Counted from the first letter of the stretch, positions 1 to 7,060 are shown. The stretch is DNA of 61,932 bases from DASQEH01 sp038237745 (GCA_038237745.1 JBBRYJ010000015.1:1-61932), one strand, 5' to 3'. The notes: generated by a model not told the origin, from the sequence alone. Numbers and translations: made by a program.

Positions 1-99
1 CACGAACAGCACCTTGTCGCCGGGTACCAGGTGCAGGCGGCGACGCACTTCCGCGGGCACGGTGATCTGACCGTTTGCCGAAAGCTTGGCGAGGTTCAT
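1..99 (-). CDS. AbrB/MazE-type antitoxin, N-terminal part (runs off the window)
   Basis: Reading leftward from an ATG at 99, the frame gives 33 residues with the classic swapped-hairpin AbrB signature, including SANGQITVPAEVRR and a following PGDKVLF. This is the DNA-binding half found in antitoxins of MazE/VapB type. The C-terminus, and any toxin partner, lies to the left of the window. Two direct repeats just upstream (111-143) may be its autoregulatory operator. The family call is strong from the motif; whether it is a toxin-antitoxin antitoxin or a stand-alone regulator cannot be decided here. Confidence 0.8.
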   Translation of the reverse strand, partial: MNLAKLSANGQITVPAEVRRRLHLVPGDKVLFV

Positions 100-110
100 G
101 ACGACTACTC

Positions 111-143
111 AATCCTTGAGATCTAAAGAATCCTTGAGATCTA
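111..143. repeat. 15-bp direct repeat pair upstream of the AbrB-type gene
   Basis: AATCCTTGAGATCTA occurs at 111-125 and again, identical, at 129-143, an 18-bp period. It begins 12 bp upstream of the AbrB-type start codon, and AGATCT inside each copy is itself palindromic. Such repeats next to an AbrB-fold gene are typical of an autoregulatory operator; that role is inferred. Confidence 0.6.
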
Positions 144-244
144 CGATAGCCCCGGACTTCGTATTCGTGCCCCGCCGAGGCCATCAGGACGTTTCCTGAC
201 TCCGGGTCGACTGGCGCGTACGCAAAAGGAAGAGTGAGCCTTCA

Positions 245-280
245 CTACGCTTATCTGCGCCAACTTTAAAATAAGCATAG
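245..280. promoter_or_regulatory. Inverted repeat upstream of the Fic gene
   Basis: CTACGCTTAT (245-254) and ATAAGCATAG (271-280) are 10-bp inverted arms with one mismatch around an AT-rich centre. They lie about 50 bp upstream of the preferred Fic start. The low GC and the dyad suggest a promoter/operator; no regulator is identified. Confidence 0.4.
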
Positions 281-331
281 GCGTGTTCACTTATGTTAAA
301 GTCTCGGAACGCCACGGAAGGGGCGATCATC

Positions 332-1540
332 ATGACGGTTATGGACTCCCCGTGGGCAGTCGCCTGGGAGACATTGCCGTGGGAGTCCCCCGGTAGCGCG
401 CTCCCGCTGTCACGCGCCCAGCGCTCCGCGATCCGCCCGACCTACGAGGCTGCCATCCCGGCAGCCATCGCATCGATCGACGTCACCGTCGACCCCACCG
501 CGCGCGCGGCCGCCGACGACGCCCGGGCTGAGATCTCGCGATTCGATGCCGAGCTGTCGACCATGCTGCCCGGGACCGAGATCGCTCCCCTGGCTGCGGT
601 GCTCCTGCGCACCGAGTCAACGTCGTCATCCCAGATCGAGAACATCACCGCACGTGCCAAGGCCTTAGCGCTGGCCGAGCTCGGCGTTGCGAAGTTCGGC
701 AGCAACGCCACACTCGTTGCCGCCAACGTGGACGCGATGAACCGTGCCGTCGAGATGGCCGACAGCATCACCCCAGCGACGATCCTCGCCATCCACGACG
801 CCCTCATGCGGGGGCAAGAACACGCCGACCCCGGCCGATTCCGCACCGAGCAGGTGTGGATCGGCGGATCGAGTGCCTCACCGCACAGCGCCGCATTCGT
901 CCCGCCCCACCACTCCCGGGTCGTGGCAGCAATCGACGACCTCTGCACGTTCATCGCCCGCACCGGCGTACCGTTGCTGGCCCAGTCTGCGATCGCGCAC
1001 GCGCAGTTCGAGACGATCCACCCGTTCAACGACGGCAACGGCCGCACCGGGCGCGCACTCGTCCACGCCATGCTCAAGCAGGGCGGCGCCACCACACGCG
1101 CCACCGTCCCAGTCTCAGCCGGGCTGCTGGCCGACACGGACTCCTACTTCGCAGCACTCACGGACTACCGCAACGGTGACCCCAGCCCGATCGTGACGCG
1201 CTTCGCCGACGCCGCCTTCGCGGCGATCGGCAACGGACGACAACTCGCCAAGGACCTGCTTGCCATCTACGAAGCATGGTCGGAATCCATCACCGCTCGG
1301 CGTACCGCCGCCGTGTGGCGAGTGCTGCCCATGCTCCTCAGCCATCCTGCCGTGACCTCGGCAGTCGTCCAGGACGCAACAGGGCTTTCGCAACCCGCAG
1401 CCGACAACGTCATCGGCCAGCTCCGCGAGGCCGGCATCCTCACCAAGGCCGCCGGGGTCCAGCGCTACGTCGTCTGGGTCGCCACCGACGTCACCCAGGC
1501 CCTCGACGACTTCGCCGACCGCGCCCGACTCCGTCACTGA
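332..1540 (+). CDS. Fic family protein with C-terminal winged-helix region (class II)
   Basis: 402-residue Fic-domain protein. The catalytic loop HPFNDGNGRTGR, around residues 230-241, contains every residue of the HxFx(D/E)GNGRxxR motif needed to transfer AMP (or another phosphate-linked group) to a hydroxyl side chain. Upstream, around residues 99-104, SSQIEN fits the (S/T)xxxE(G/N) inhibitory motif placed before the Fic core, which makes it a class II, intramolecularly inhibited Fic. The last 80 or so residues look like a winged helix-turn-helix. The ATG at 332 is preferred over an in-frame ATG at 293 because GGAAGGGG lies about 10 bases before it. No separate antitoxin gene is adjacent, which fits self-inhibition. 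The target protein is unknown. Confidence 0.88.
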   Translation: MTVMDSPWAVAWETLPWESPGSALPLSRAQRSAIRPTYEAAIPAAIASIDVTVDPTARAAADDARAEISRFDAELSTMLPGTEIAPLAAVLLRTESTSSSQIENITARAKALALAELGVAKFGSNATLVAANVDAMNRAVEMADSITPATILAIHDALMRGQEHADPGRFRTEQVWIGGSSASPHSAAFVPPHHSRVVAAIDDLCTFIARTGVPLLAQSAIAHAQFETIHPFNDGNGRTGRALVHAMLKQGGATTRATVPVSAGLLADTDSYFAALTDYRNGDPSPIVTRFADAAFAAIGNGRQLAKDLLAIYEAWSESITARRTAAVWRVLPMLLSHPAVTSAVVQDATGLSQPAADNVIGQLREAGILTKAAGVQRYVVWVATDVTQALDDFADRARLRH

Positions 1541-1716
1541 CCCTCGGAGTGCCCCGATCCTGCGGAACTGTCGGGCCCAAGACCGACACTGGGAATGGGA
1601 GTGCGTGGTCCTCGCGCACCGTCTGTGCTACCGAGGGTGCGTCGCTATGCATCAGGCGACAGCCGCGGGGCGCGGTAGTGCCACGGAGTTGGCGACGCCT
1701 GCGGGAGGTTGCCTGC

Positions 1717-1734
1717 GTATTACCGTCGTAATAC
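1717..1734. promoter_or_regulatory. Perfect dyad overlapping a -10 box before the toxin-antitoxin pair
   Basis: GTATTAC-cgtc-GTAATAC is a perfect 7-bp inverted repeat with a 4-bp spacer. Its right arm contains TAATAC, a good actinobacterial -10, ending 9 bases before the GTG at 1744. A repressor bound here would block the promoter, as expected for toxin-antitoxin autoregulation (inference). Confidence 0.6.
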
Positions 1735-1737
1735 ACT

Positions 1738-2031
1738 TTGGCTGTGGACATCGTGTGGTCGCCCGAAGCGCAAAGCCACATGTGGGAGGCGCACGAGGTC
1801 ACGCCCGCAGAAGCAACTGAGGCGATCGAGGACATCGACGCGGTCTGGTACGAACCGGACCCGGCGAGCAAGTCCGGACTTACCAGCAGGGTGGTTGGGT
1901 ACAGCCACTCCCGAGTCCGGATCCTGTGCGTGATCGTCCTCCCGACCGACGAGGGCTACCAGGGCATCAACGCCTGGCCCGCCAGCGCCACCTACCGACG
2001 CATCTACCGAGAGGCTCAGGACGATGACTGA
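1738..2031 (+). CDS. BrnT-like toxin of a type II toxin-antitoxin pair
   Basis: 97 residues from TTG 1738, or 95 from GTG 1744, which sits where a leaderless transcript from the TAATAC box would begin. The layout WSPEAQ... HEVTP-EA..AI near the N-terminus, a central hydrophobic strand RVRILCVIVL and a C-terminal ATYRRIYREA helix resembles the BrnT/RelE-like small RNase fold. Its stop overlaps the start of the next gene by 8 bases (ATGACTGA), so the two are translationally coupled with the toxin first, the usual brnT-brnA order. I recognise the fold type and the context; the exact family is not certain. A broken second copy of the toxin 3' end and antitoxin 5' end lies at 7257-7345. Confidence 0.65.
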   Translation: MAVDIVWSPEAQSHMWEAHEVTPAEATEAIEDIDAVWYEPDPASKSGLTSRVVGYSHSRVRILCVIVLPTDEGYQGINAWPASATYRRIYREAQDDD

Positions 2032-2332
2032 TCACGCCCAACTCATCCGCGAGGAGATCGAGCAGTCCGAGCTGACCCGCGAAGCTGCTCCCGCGGGACG
2101 CGGAGTCCGGAAGAACCGCGAGGCATCTTCGGTCTACTCGCTCCGTCTTCCCGAGGCGATCATCGCCAAACTCAGCGAGGTCGCTGACGAGCTCGACGTC
2201 CCTGTGTCCGCCCTGATCCGCGGGTTCATCCTCGACGGGCTCGCCGCTCGCGAAGGCGGCGACCTGCGCAGTGCCCTCGACAAGCTCGAACGGGACCTCG
2301 GCGAGGTCCGCCGAAGGGCCCCCACTGCCTGA
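2024..2332 (+). CDS. Ribbon-helix-helix (CopG/BrnA-like) antitoxin
   Basis: 102 residues. The segment YSLRLPEAIIAKLSEVADEL followed by VPVSALIRGFILDGL, around residues 38-75, is a standard ribbon-helix-helix DNA-binding module: a beta strand, then two helices ending in a conserved G. The N-terminal 30 residues are charged and probably disordered; the C-terminal helix (ALDKLERDLGEVRRR) may form a coiled coil or bind the toxin. It overlaps the toxin stop by 8 bases. The protein probably binds the dyad at 1717-1734 and represses the operon. Confidence 0.75.
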   Translation: MTDHAQLIREEIEQSELTREAAPAGRGVRKNREASSVYSLRLPEAIIAKLSEVADELDVPVSALIRGFILDGLAAREGGDLRSALDKLERDLGEVRRRAPTA

Positions 2333-2508
2333 TGGAACGGCCTCCGAAATTCCGCAGGGATTCCGCAGGAGAACCGTTCGAGGCCAAAATCAGCCACCAT
2401 CGCCCAACTGCCCAAATCGACGTTTGCGCAGGTCAGACCGTGTTTCTCCGAGATGACCGGAGGTGTCCAACACCCCCTCCGGTGTTCGAGCTCTACTACG
2501 ACATGTAG
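2332..2508 (+). CDS. Possible 58-residue ORF coupled to the antitoxin stop (doubtful)
   Basis: An ATG at 2332 overlaps the antitoxin stop (TGATG) and opens a 58-codon frame ending VFELYYDM. The coupling is suggestive, but composition is unremarkable and the frame crosses a hairpin and an 11-bp inverted repeat that look like a mobile-element end. I regard it as more likely non-coding. Confidence 0.2.
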   Translation: MERPPKFRRDSAGEPFEAKISHHRPTAQIDVCAGQTVFLRDDRRCPTPPPVFELYYDM

Positions 2509-2565
2509 CCGTCGCACCGCTCTGACCTGCGTCTTTAGGCTGAAAACTCCCCTGTTGTCCGCAGG
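2427..2565. repeat. Element-end-like block: inverted repeat, hairpin and motifs shared with 5175-5281
   Basis: CGCAGGTCAGA (2427-2437) and TCTGACCTGCG (2521-2531) form a perfect 11-bp inverted repeat. Between them are a hairpin (2457-2482) and TACTACGACATGT (2494-2506); GTTGTCCGCAGG follows at 2554-2565. The 11-, 13- and 12-bp motifs all recur at 5175-5281. The block borders the integrase remnant, so it may be an old attachment or element end. Confidence 0.5.
2457..2482 (+). terminator. Hairpin downstream of the toxin-antitoxin pair
   Basis: CCGGA-GGTGT / ACACC-(CC bulge)-TCCGG forms a 10-bp stem with a 3-base loop, 124 bases after the antitoxin stop. No T-tract follows, as is common in actinomycetes. 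It could be a terminator or part of the element end. Confidence 0.4.
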
Positions 2566-2969
2566 TTATCCGCAAGGAGATCGCGGCCGCTTTCAAAGGT
2601 CCATAGGCTCAACCAGCATGAAGCGGGGATCGGGCGCTCGACCACGCGCCAGGTTCCGCTATCACCCGCCTCGGCGAGCGTTCGCATCCACGCCGGGTCG
2701 GCACTGTAGCTTCTCGCCCACTCGCGCCACTTGTGCACGCCGCGCTGGTCGACGTCGCCAGTGATTCTGACGGCCGTCTTGTTTGCGAGTCCGCTGACCA
2801 AGCCATGGCCGTGGGCGGCGGGGGTTAGGGTCTGTGGTGAGCCACACAACGTCAGGCCCCGCGTGCTCGCGATGCCGAGAGATGTTCGACTCCGTCACCT
2901 TTTAGGTAGCCCGAACTCCAGGATGGCGGGCAGGTGCGACTTGGCGGTGAAGTGGTAGAGGCGCATCAT
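2535..2969 (-). pseudogene. Broken gene of the MRLYHFT.. small-protein family (two frameshifts)
   Basis: Reading leftward from ATG 2969 or 2966, with GGAGG about 10 bases upstream, the protein starts MMRLYHFTAKSHLPAILEFG. It then changes frame near 2898 to continue as TESNISRHREHAGPDVVWLT, and again near 2850 to continue as HGLVSGLANKTAVRITGDVD and on to a tryptophan-rich end. The three pieces in order match one uncharacterised bacterial family that starts YHFTS..HL..IL..GL and carries a VWLTTDPN motif, which recalls ADP-ribosyltransferase-fold proteins; that fold link is inference. At least two frameshifts make it a pseudogene. The intact start signals suggest the decay is recent. Confidence 0.6.
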
Positions 2970-2973
2970 AAAT

Positions 2974-3228
2974 CTATCCTCCAACGGCGACGACGGTCGT
3001 GCGACGATTCGCGAACACGCCGCCGATGACCGCATTCGTGCTGTCGTCGGCGTCGTGCCATAGGTGCATGTACGTGTCGAGCGTCGTCTTGGCACTGGCA
3101 TGCCGCATGCGAGTCTGAACCACCTGCACGTCGGCTCCACCGACGATCAGGACCGAGGCGAGATAGTGCCGCAGGGCGTGGTATCGGAAGGCCCGCAACC
3201 TGATCTCGCGCCGACCGCATAGCTCGCT
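2974..3228 (-). pseudogene. Tyrosine recombinase (phage-type integrase) C-terminal remnant
   Basis: The frame reads RYHALRHYLASVLIVGG, then RHASAKTTLDTYMHLW. The H-x-L-R-H box (catalytic His and the second Arg), the RHAS box and the TLDTY nucleophile tyrosine are the end of an integrase catalytic domain. A TAG at 3229-3231 closes the frame upstream and the core-binding domain and first catalytic Arg are missing, so only about 80 of some 400 residues remain. Together with the neighbouring terminase and resolvase remnants it marks a decayed integrative element or prophage. Confidence 0.8.
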
Positions 3229-3304
3229 CTAGCGGCACCTGCCCCTGCGATGTCTCTGAACAGCCTGAACAGCCCCCGAACCCCACCGATGACGGGAGAC
3301 ACCC

Positions 3305-3895
3305 ATGAGCGAGGCATCACCACCACCGGAGAATGTGGCGCCAGCCGGCGCCCGTCTGTGGTCGAGCGTTGTCGACGACTACAAGCTCGACGAGCACGAG
3401 CTGGCCCTGCTGGTCGAAGCCTGCCGCACGGTCGATCTGTTCGACGAGCCGGCGGCCGCCGTCCGGCGTGACGGCGTGCTCGTCATGGGGCCAGCGGGCC
3501 AACGGCCACACCCGGCAGCGATCGGCCAGTCATGGGGTTGGACTGCTACTGGCCGAGCCGCCAGTGGTGACCACGCGACGTGGTTCGTACGCCGGGACGC
3601 CTGGATGCAGGACAACGGCCTCGCCCCGACCGACTACTTCGCGATGCAGCGCGTGATGGAGTCGTCGAGGCGCTACTACGGCATCAGAGGGCCGCTCGAG
3701 CGTCAGTGGGCGCGGGCGGTCGGAGCCGACGAATGGCGGGACATCGTGGCTGGGCGGTACGTCCCCCCTGGCGGGGTCGCCGCCGCACGGAAGGACTGTA
3801 TCAGCCGACCCAGTCGAGACCCCAACGATGCCAAGATCAGCGGTCGAAGTGTGCGGTGGTGGCTCACCGCCGCACATCGCATATCCACGGTGTAA
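3305..3895 (+). pseudogene. Phage terminase small-subunit-like N-terminus joined to unrelated phage-like sequence
   Basis: The frame is open for 196 residues. The first 70 resemble P27-type terminase small subunits (RLWSSVVDDYKLDEHELALL, EACRTVDL, then DGV..MGPAGQ..HPAA). After HPAA the similarity stops abruptly, where the family would continue with an arginine-rich helix. The segment around residues 88-155 (WFVRRDAWMQDNGLAPTDYF) is protein-like but unrecognised, and the last 30 residues look random. I read this as a deletion/frameshift fusion inside a decayed prophage. It could still be translated: the frame is open and starts with ATG. Confidence 0.5.
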
Positions 3896-3976
3896 TCAGG
3901 GAAATCAGTGCGAGCCTGTCCTCGCAATTGCTGGCAGTTGTCGGAGATAGAAGCCGGGCCATGATCCGTCGATCCA

Positions 3977-4464
3977 GTGGGCGCGGCCTTCGTCCCATTC
4001 CTCCCGCGACTGCTCACATCTTGCGGCGGCGAAACGTCCAGCGACGCCAACAACACCGCCCCAACGACCACCGAATCCGCTGCACCGGAAGTCTTCACGC
4101 TCGCCGGCACGGTCGAGGTTCCCATCGACGGCGCGGCCCTTGTGCAGACGGCCCTCGATGGCGATGGCCGTTTCGAAAGGCCAAGACGCCCTGCCAGGCC
4201 GTGAGTGCCTTTGCTGATGTGCGAGCCGGAGCACAGGTCGTGGTTCGTGACGCGGACGGCACCGCGGTGGGTACGGGCTCCCTGGACAAGGGCGTGCTCG
4301 GTGGCGCCGAACGCCTGGCACCGATCGGCTCGCCCTGCGCGTTCGACTTCACGATCAAGGACGTCCCGGCTGTCTCTGGCTTCTACGCCGTGCAGGTCGC
4401 CGGACAGCCGGAGCAGACCTACCCGGCCGGAAAAGGTTCAAATCGCGCTAGTCATCAGCCTTAG
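3977..4464 (+). pseudogene. Lipoprotein remnant with a frameshift
   Basis: From ATG 3977 the frame has a short hydrophobic stretch and a lipobox-like LLTSC, followed by the Ser/Thr-rich linker usual in actinobacterial lipoproteins and FTLAGTVEVPIDG. Around 4165-4200 the homology moves to another frame and continues as ADVRAGAQVVVRDADGTAVG and ends FYAVQVAGQPEQTYP. This is the ending of small secreted actinobacterial proteins that read C.G.GGY.D...G..V.V.D..G. The break removes the cysteine-containing joint. The signal peptide is also poor, lacking basic residues. Function is unknown even for intact relatives. Confidence 0.55.
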
Positions 4465-4755
4465 CTGAAAGGCGAAGCGGACGGTGCCTAGCGGTCCGGT
4501 ACGTCGCCCACCGCACGAAGTCGCGTTCTCCGCCGCGATCCTAGCGGCGCGGCAATCGAGACCGGTCGTACTCAGGCGACCCGCGTGGCCACCTGGGTCA
4601 GCCCTACAGGTAGGCAGTATTTGCCGGGCATCGGCGAGCGGCGATCGCGCCGATGCGGTTCACATGCGCCGGATTTGGGCGCGGTAGTGGTGTACTGGAG
4701 GGACGAGAAATCCGGCCACCGGCCCAAGCGGGTGGCGTGAGCGAGAGGAAGCGGC

Positions 4756-4866
4756 ATGAGCATCGCCTATCAGATCCAGCAGGCCGGCATCGGAGGAATC
4801 GGCTGGGTCGGGATCATCGTCCTCGTCCTGATCGTCCTCGCGGTCCTCTACTTCGTCCGCCGCTGA
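4756..4866 (+). CDS. 36-residue single-pass membrane micropeptide
   Basis: An ATG at 4756, with GAGAGGAAGC directly upstream as a good ribosome-binding site, opens a 36-codon frame. The product is a short amphipathic N-terminus (MSIAYQIQQAGIGGIGW), one continuous transmembrane helix (VGIIVLVLIVLAVLYF) and a basic VRR end. The strong hydrophobicity, good RBS and positive C-terminus support a real small membrane protein rather than chance. I do not recognise a characterised family. It is solitary, with no coding partner within 300 bases. Confidence 0.6.
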   Translation: MSIAYQIQQAGIGGIGWVGIIVLVLIVLAVLYFVRR

Positions 4867-5067
4867 CCCGAGGCGCCCGGCGAGGGCGGAGCCGCGTATT
4901 CTTCCGCGCGGGGGTGGGGCGGTACCCCTTTCGGGGGCTTTCCGAATACCGCTCCGTAGAGAGCCAGGTCACTCACATGGCCGTATCCACATGACCTTCC
5001 TCAACCGCGTAGATATGGAGGGGTGTGAGCTGGGTGACACCGATGGTGGTGACCCGGGTCGTCGTCT

Positions 5068-5114
5068 CGCTGATGTACGGCGTCGTTACCGCGCTGATGT
5101 AGGCCGTCGTCACC
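5068..5114. repeat. Tandem imperfect 24-bp repeat
   Basis: The units at 5068-5090 and 5092-5114 both begin CGCTGATGTA and end in a near-identical GTCGT(T/C)ACC; a more diverged third unit precedes them. Read on the minus strand the 24-bp period gives an 8-residue repeat of the type VTTAYISA / VTTPYISE, so the repeat could descend from a coding sequence. Confidence 0.5.
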
Positions 5115-5174
5115 CTCAGGATGGACACCCGGTCGTCGTGAGTAAGTAACGGCGGGACCCGACGAATCCCCCAG

Positions 5175-5281
5175 GTTGTCCGCAGGACGTTCACAAACGA
5201 TGAACGGCAAGCACCACGGGCAAAGACATAACCGCAGGTCAGACGCGAATGGGGGCAGCTCGACTCTGTACTACGACATGT
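5175..5281. repeat. Second element-end-like block sharing three motifs with 2427-2565
   Basis: GTTGTCCGCAGG (5175-5186), CGCAGGTCAGA (5233-5243) and TACTACGACATGT (5269-5281) are identical to motifs at 2554-2565, 2427-2437 and 2494-2506, though the first lies on the other side. The two blocks bracket the integrase, terminase and lipoprotein remnants. Confidence 0.5.
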
Positions 5282-5454
5282 GATGACGGAGCGGGCCGCA
5301 CGGCGGCGGAATGCCAAAGGTTTTGCTGACTTGAACTTCTGGCTTCCGCCGTTGTGCGCTCTCTGCCGTCATCGTGAGTGGAGATATGTAACAACTGTGT
5401 ACTCGACAGGTCACGCCGCTTCCTGGTCGTCCCGTGATAGCCGCCAACCCGCAA

Positions 5455-5757
5455 CATCGGCGGGTCGGTGCACTACTACCCGGGCGACTCCGTCGGGCGG
5501 CTGCTGTTCAGCATCCTCGGGATTATCGCTACATCCAAATCTGACCTCATCCGGATGCGGACAAGGGATGCATGAAGGTCGCCGAGGCCAAAGGCCGGCT
5601 GCACGGGGAGCAACCCCAAGCTCAAGTGCGCCCAGGAGACGCACCTCGGTTGAGCTCTGGAACGCCGGCAAGCACACCAGTACCGAGCTCGCCGAGCTGT
5701 TTCTCGGTCGCCCGTTTCACCGTCTACCGCGCAGTCCATCGTGCGGCGAGCCCGTGA
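5455..5757 (+). pseudogene. Serine recombinase (resolvase/invertase) C-terminal remnant
   Basis: In three changing frames the sequence reads GDSVGRLLFSILGIIA then DLIRMRTRD (end of the resolvase catalytic domain and long E helix), then MKVAEAKGRL (a typical basic linker), then VELWNAGKHTSTELAELF and VARFTVYRAV (the helix-turn-helix). The order and spacing match the C-terminal half of a small resolvase. At least three indels break it and the catalytic serine region is absent. It is another sign that 1-7400 is a graveyard of mobile elements. Confidence 0.7.
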
Positions 5758-5899
5758 TAGCCCGGGCACACCCGGCGCGACCAGCCTGTCATCTAGGCCA
5801 CCGACCTCAACAGCTGCGAAACCACCAGATTCGTTCCGTTGCCGAGCTAACACCGTCTAGGCCCGAGCCAGGCCAGCGGTGCCTGGGAACAACATCACG

Positions 5900-6178
5900 T
5901 CAGCAGCAGGCGGCTGCTTGAACTTCGCCGGCTGGCTGGGCGTCGGTCCCGCAGCACACAGCGCCGGCCATGTCGTCTCTGAAGGTCGGGCTGTCGGCCA
6001 GGACGGTGTAGATCTCCCAGGTTTCGCCGTTGGGTGCGCCTTGGACCCAGAACTTGTCCTGCTTGGCGTAGCAGCAGGTGCTGTCGCGTTCGTCGATCGA
6101 GGCGAGCCCTTCGGCGACGAGGCGGGTCTGTTCGGCGTCGACGTCGTTGACGTTGAGAGCGAGCTGGACTCGTGACAT
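5900..6178 (-). CDS. ArsI/CadI-like VOC protein with an internal deletion
   Basis: From ATG 6178 the product begins MSRVQLALNVNDVD, the start of ArsI/CadI proteins (VOC fold; ArsI is an iron-dependent C-As lyase). It then jumps directly to AEQTRLVAEGLASIDERDST and CCYAKQDKFWVQG..WEIYTVL, the second half of the family. About 50-60 residues between the first beta strand and the AEQ.RL helix are missing in frame, including the region that carries the FY..LF and NHLG motifs and a metal-ligand histidine. The thiolate CC motif and the WE(I/V)YTVL glutamate remain. The frame is intact, so it is expressed or only recently inactivated; lyase activity is unlikely. It diverges from arsR, consistent with arsenic control. 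Confidence 0.7.
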   Translation of the reverse strand: MSRVQLALNVNDVDAEQTRLVAEGLASIDERDSTCCYAKQDKFWVQGAPNGETWEIYTVLADSPTFRDDMAGAVCCGTDAQPAGEVQAAACC

Positions 6179-6199
6179 GAACCTTGTCTCCCGATAAAT

Positions 6200-6266
6200 A
6201 TCGATCACTGTCGATGTTTGACGGCACGAGATTGCCACAGGCATAGATGTCTGTCAACATAGACAG
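6200..6266. promoter_or_regulatory. Divergent ars promoter with two dyads
   Basis: The 88-bp gap between the ArsI-like gene and arsR is AT-richer than its surroundings. It holds ATCGA-tcactg-TCGAT (6200-6215) and CTGTC-aacata-GACAG (6251-6266), the latter ending at the arsR GTG. These are likely ArsR operator sites controlling both directions (inference). Confidence 0.5.
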
Positions 6267-6626
6267 GTGTCTAAGTCATTGATGGAGCTGACCCCGGTGC
6301 AGACCGTGGCTTGCTGCTCGCCCCTGCTTCGTGAACCACTCACCATCGACCAGGCCGAGCGGGTCGCGCCGCTGCTCAAGGCGCTTGCTGAGCCGGTTCG
6401 TCTGCGGTTGTTGTCGTTGGTGGCATCGCACGTCGGCGGGGAGGCGTGTGTCTGCGATCTGTCCGACGCGTTCGACCTGTCCCAGCCGACAATCAGCCAC
6501 CACCTGAAGGTGCTTCATGAGATCGGTCTGCTGGACCGGTCCAAGCGTGGCGTGTGGGTCTACTACAGGGTCCGCACCGAGGCCCTCGCGGATGTCGCAA
6601 CGCTGTTGGGTGGAGCCTCCGGATGA
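6267..6626 (+). CDS. arsR: ArsR-family metalloid-responsive repressor
   Basis: 119 residues from GTG 6267; an in-frame ATG at 6282 is an alternative. The winged helix is clear: LKALAEPVRLRLLSLV, then ACVCDLSDAFDLSQPTISHHLKVL and LLDRSKRGVWVYYRV. The CVC pair at the start of the DNA-recognition helix is the thiolate site by which ArsR senses As(III)/Sb(III); an extra CC near residue 16 may contribute a third thiol. Its stop overlaps the arsC start (ATGA), so the two genes are co-translated. It probably represses both itself and the divergent ArsI-like gene through the dyads at 6200-6266. Confidence 0.92.
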   Translation: MSKSLMELTPVQTVACCSPLLREPLTIDQAERVAPLLKALAEPVRLRLLSLVASHVGGEACVCDLSDAFDLSQPTISHHLKVLHEIGLLDRSKRGVWVYYRVRTEALADVATLLGGASG

Positions 6627-7060
6627 TCGAGCCCTCAGAGGCCGGTGCGGGGCCAGATAGACCCACGGTGCTCTTTGTCTGTGTCCGCAACGCCGGCCGA
6701 TCCCAGATGGCCGCCGGCTACCTCACCCGCCTCGCCGGGGACCGGGTCAACGTACTCTCGGCCGGCTCTGAGCCCGCCGACCAGATCAACCCGATCGCGG
6801 TCCAGGCGATGGCCGAGGAAGGCATCGACATCATGGCCGAAATGCCGGAGGTCCTTACTACCGAGGCGGCCAAAGAGTCCGATGTGGTGATCACGATGGG
6901 CTGCGGCGACGCGTGCCCAATCTTTCCCGGGAAGCGGTACGAAGACTGGGACCTCGACGACCCCGCCGGCCGGTGCATCGACGCGGTGCGACCGATCCGC
7001 GACGCCATCAAGAACCGGGTCGAACAGCTGCTGAATGAGCTGGTGCCCTCGCACGGCTGA
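6623..7060 (+). CDS. arsC: Arsenate reductase, low-molecular-weight phosphatase type
   Basis: 145 residues starting at the ATG that overlaps the arsR stop. The P-loop FVCVRNAGRSQMA (CX5R plus S) near the N-terminus carries the nucleophilic cysteine. GCGDACPIFPGKRYEDWDLD carries the downstream resolving cysteines and the catalytic DP/DW loop. These are hallmarks of thiol-linked ArsC enzymes that reduce As(V) to As(III) with thioredoxin or, in actinomycetes, mycothiol/mycoredoxin. No arsenite efflux gene (acr3/arsB) is present next to it, so the module looks incomplete. The bases after the stop contain only relics. Confidence 0.92.
   Translation: MIEPSEAGAGPDRPTVLFVCVRNAGRSQMAAGYLTRLAGDRVNVLSAGSEPADQINPIAVQAMAEEGIDIMAEMPEVLTTEAAKESDVVITMGCGDACPIFPGKRYEDWDLDDPAGRCIDAVRPIRDAIKNRVEQLLNELVPSHG

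Larger units (their letters stand above)
4867..5454. other. Region without a recognisable gene
   Basis: Between the micropeptide and the resolvase remnant I see no supported gene. The stretch holds a 24-bp-period tandem repeat (5068-5114) and element-end-like motifs (5175-5281). Open frames here are short and unlike known proteins. Confidence 0.5.

Noticed and set aside
3580..4464. Single 294-codon frame spanning terminase and lipoprotein remnants
   Set aside because: The frame joins two unrelated remnants by chance. Only its last 85 codons match a known family, and the front of that family is in another frame.
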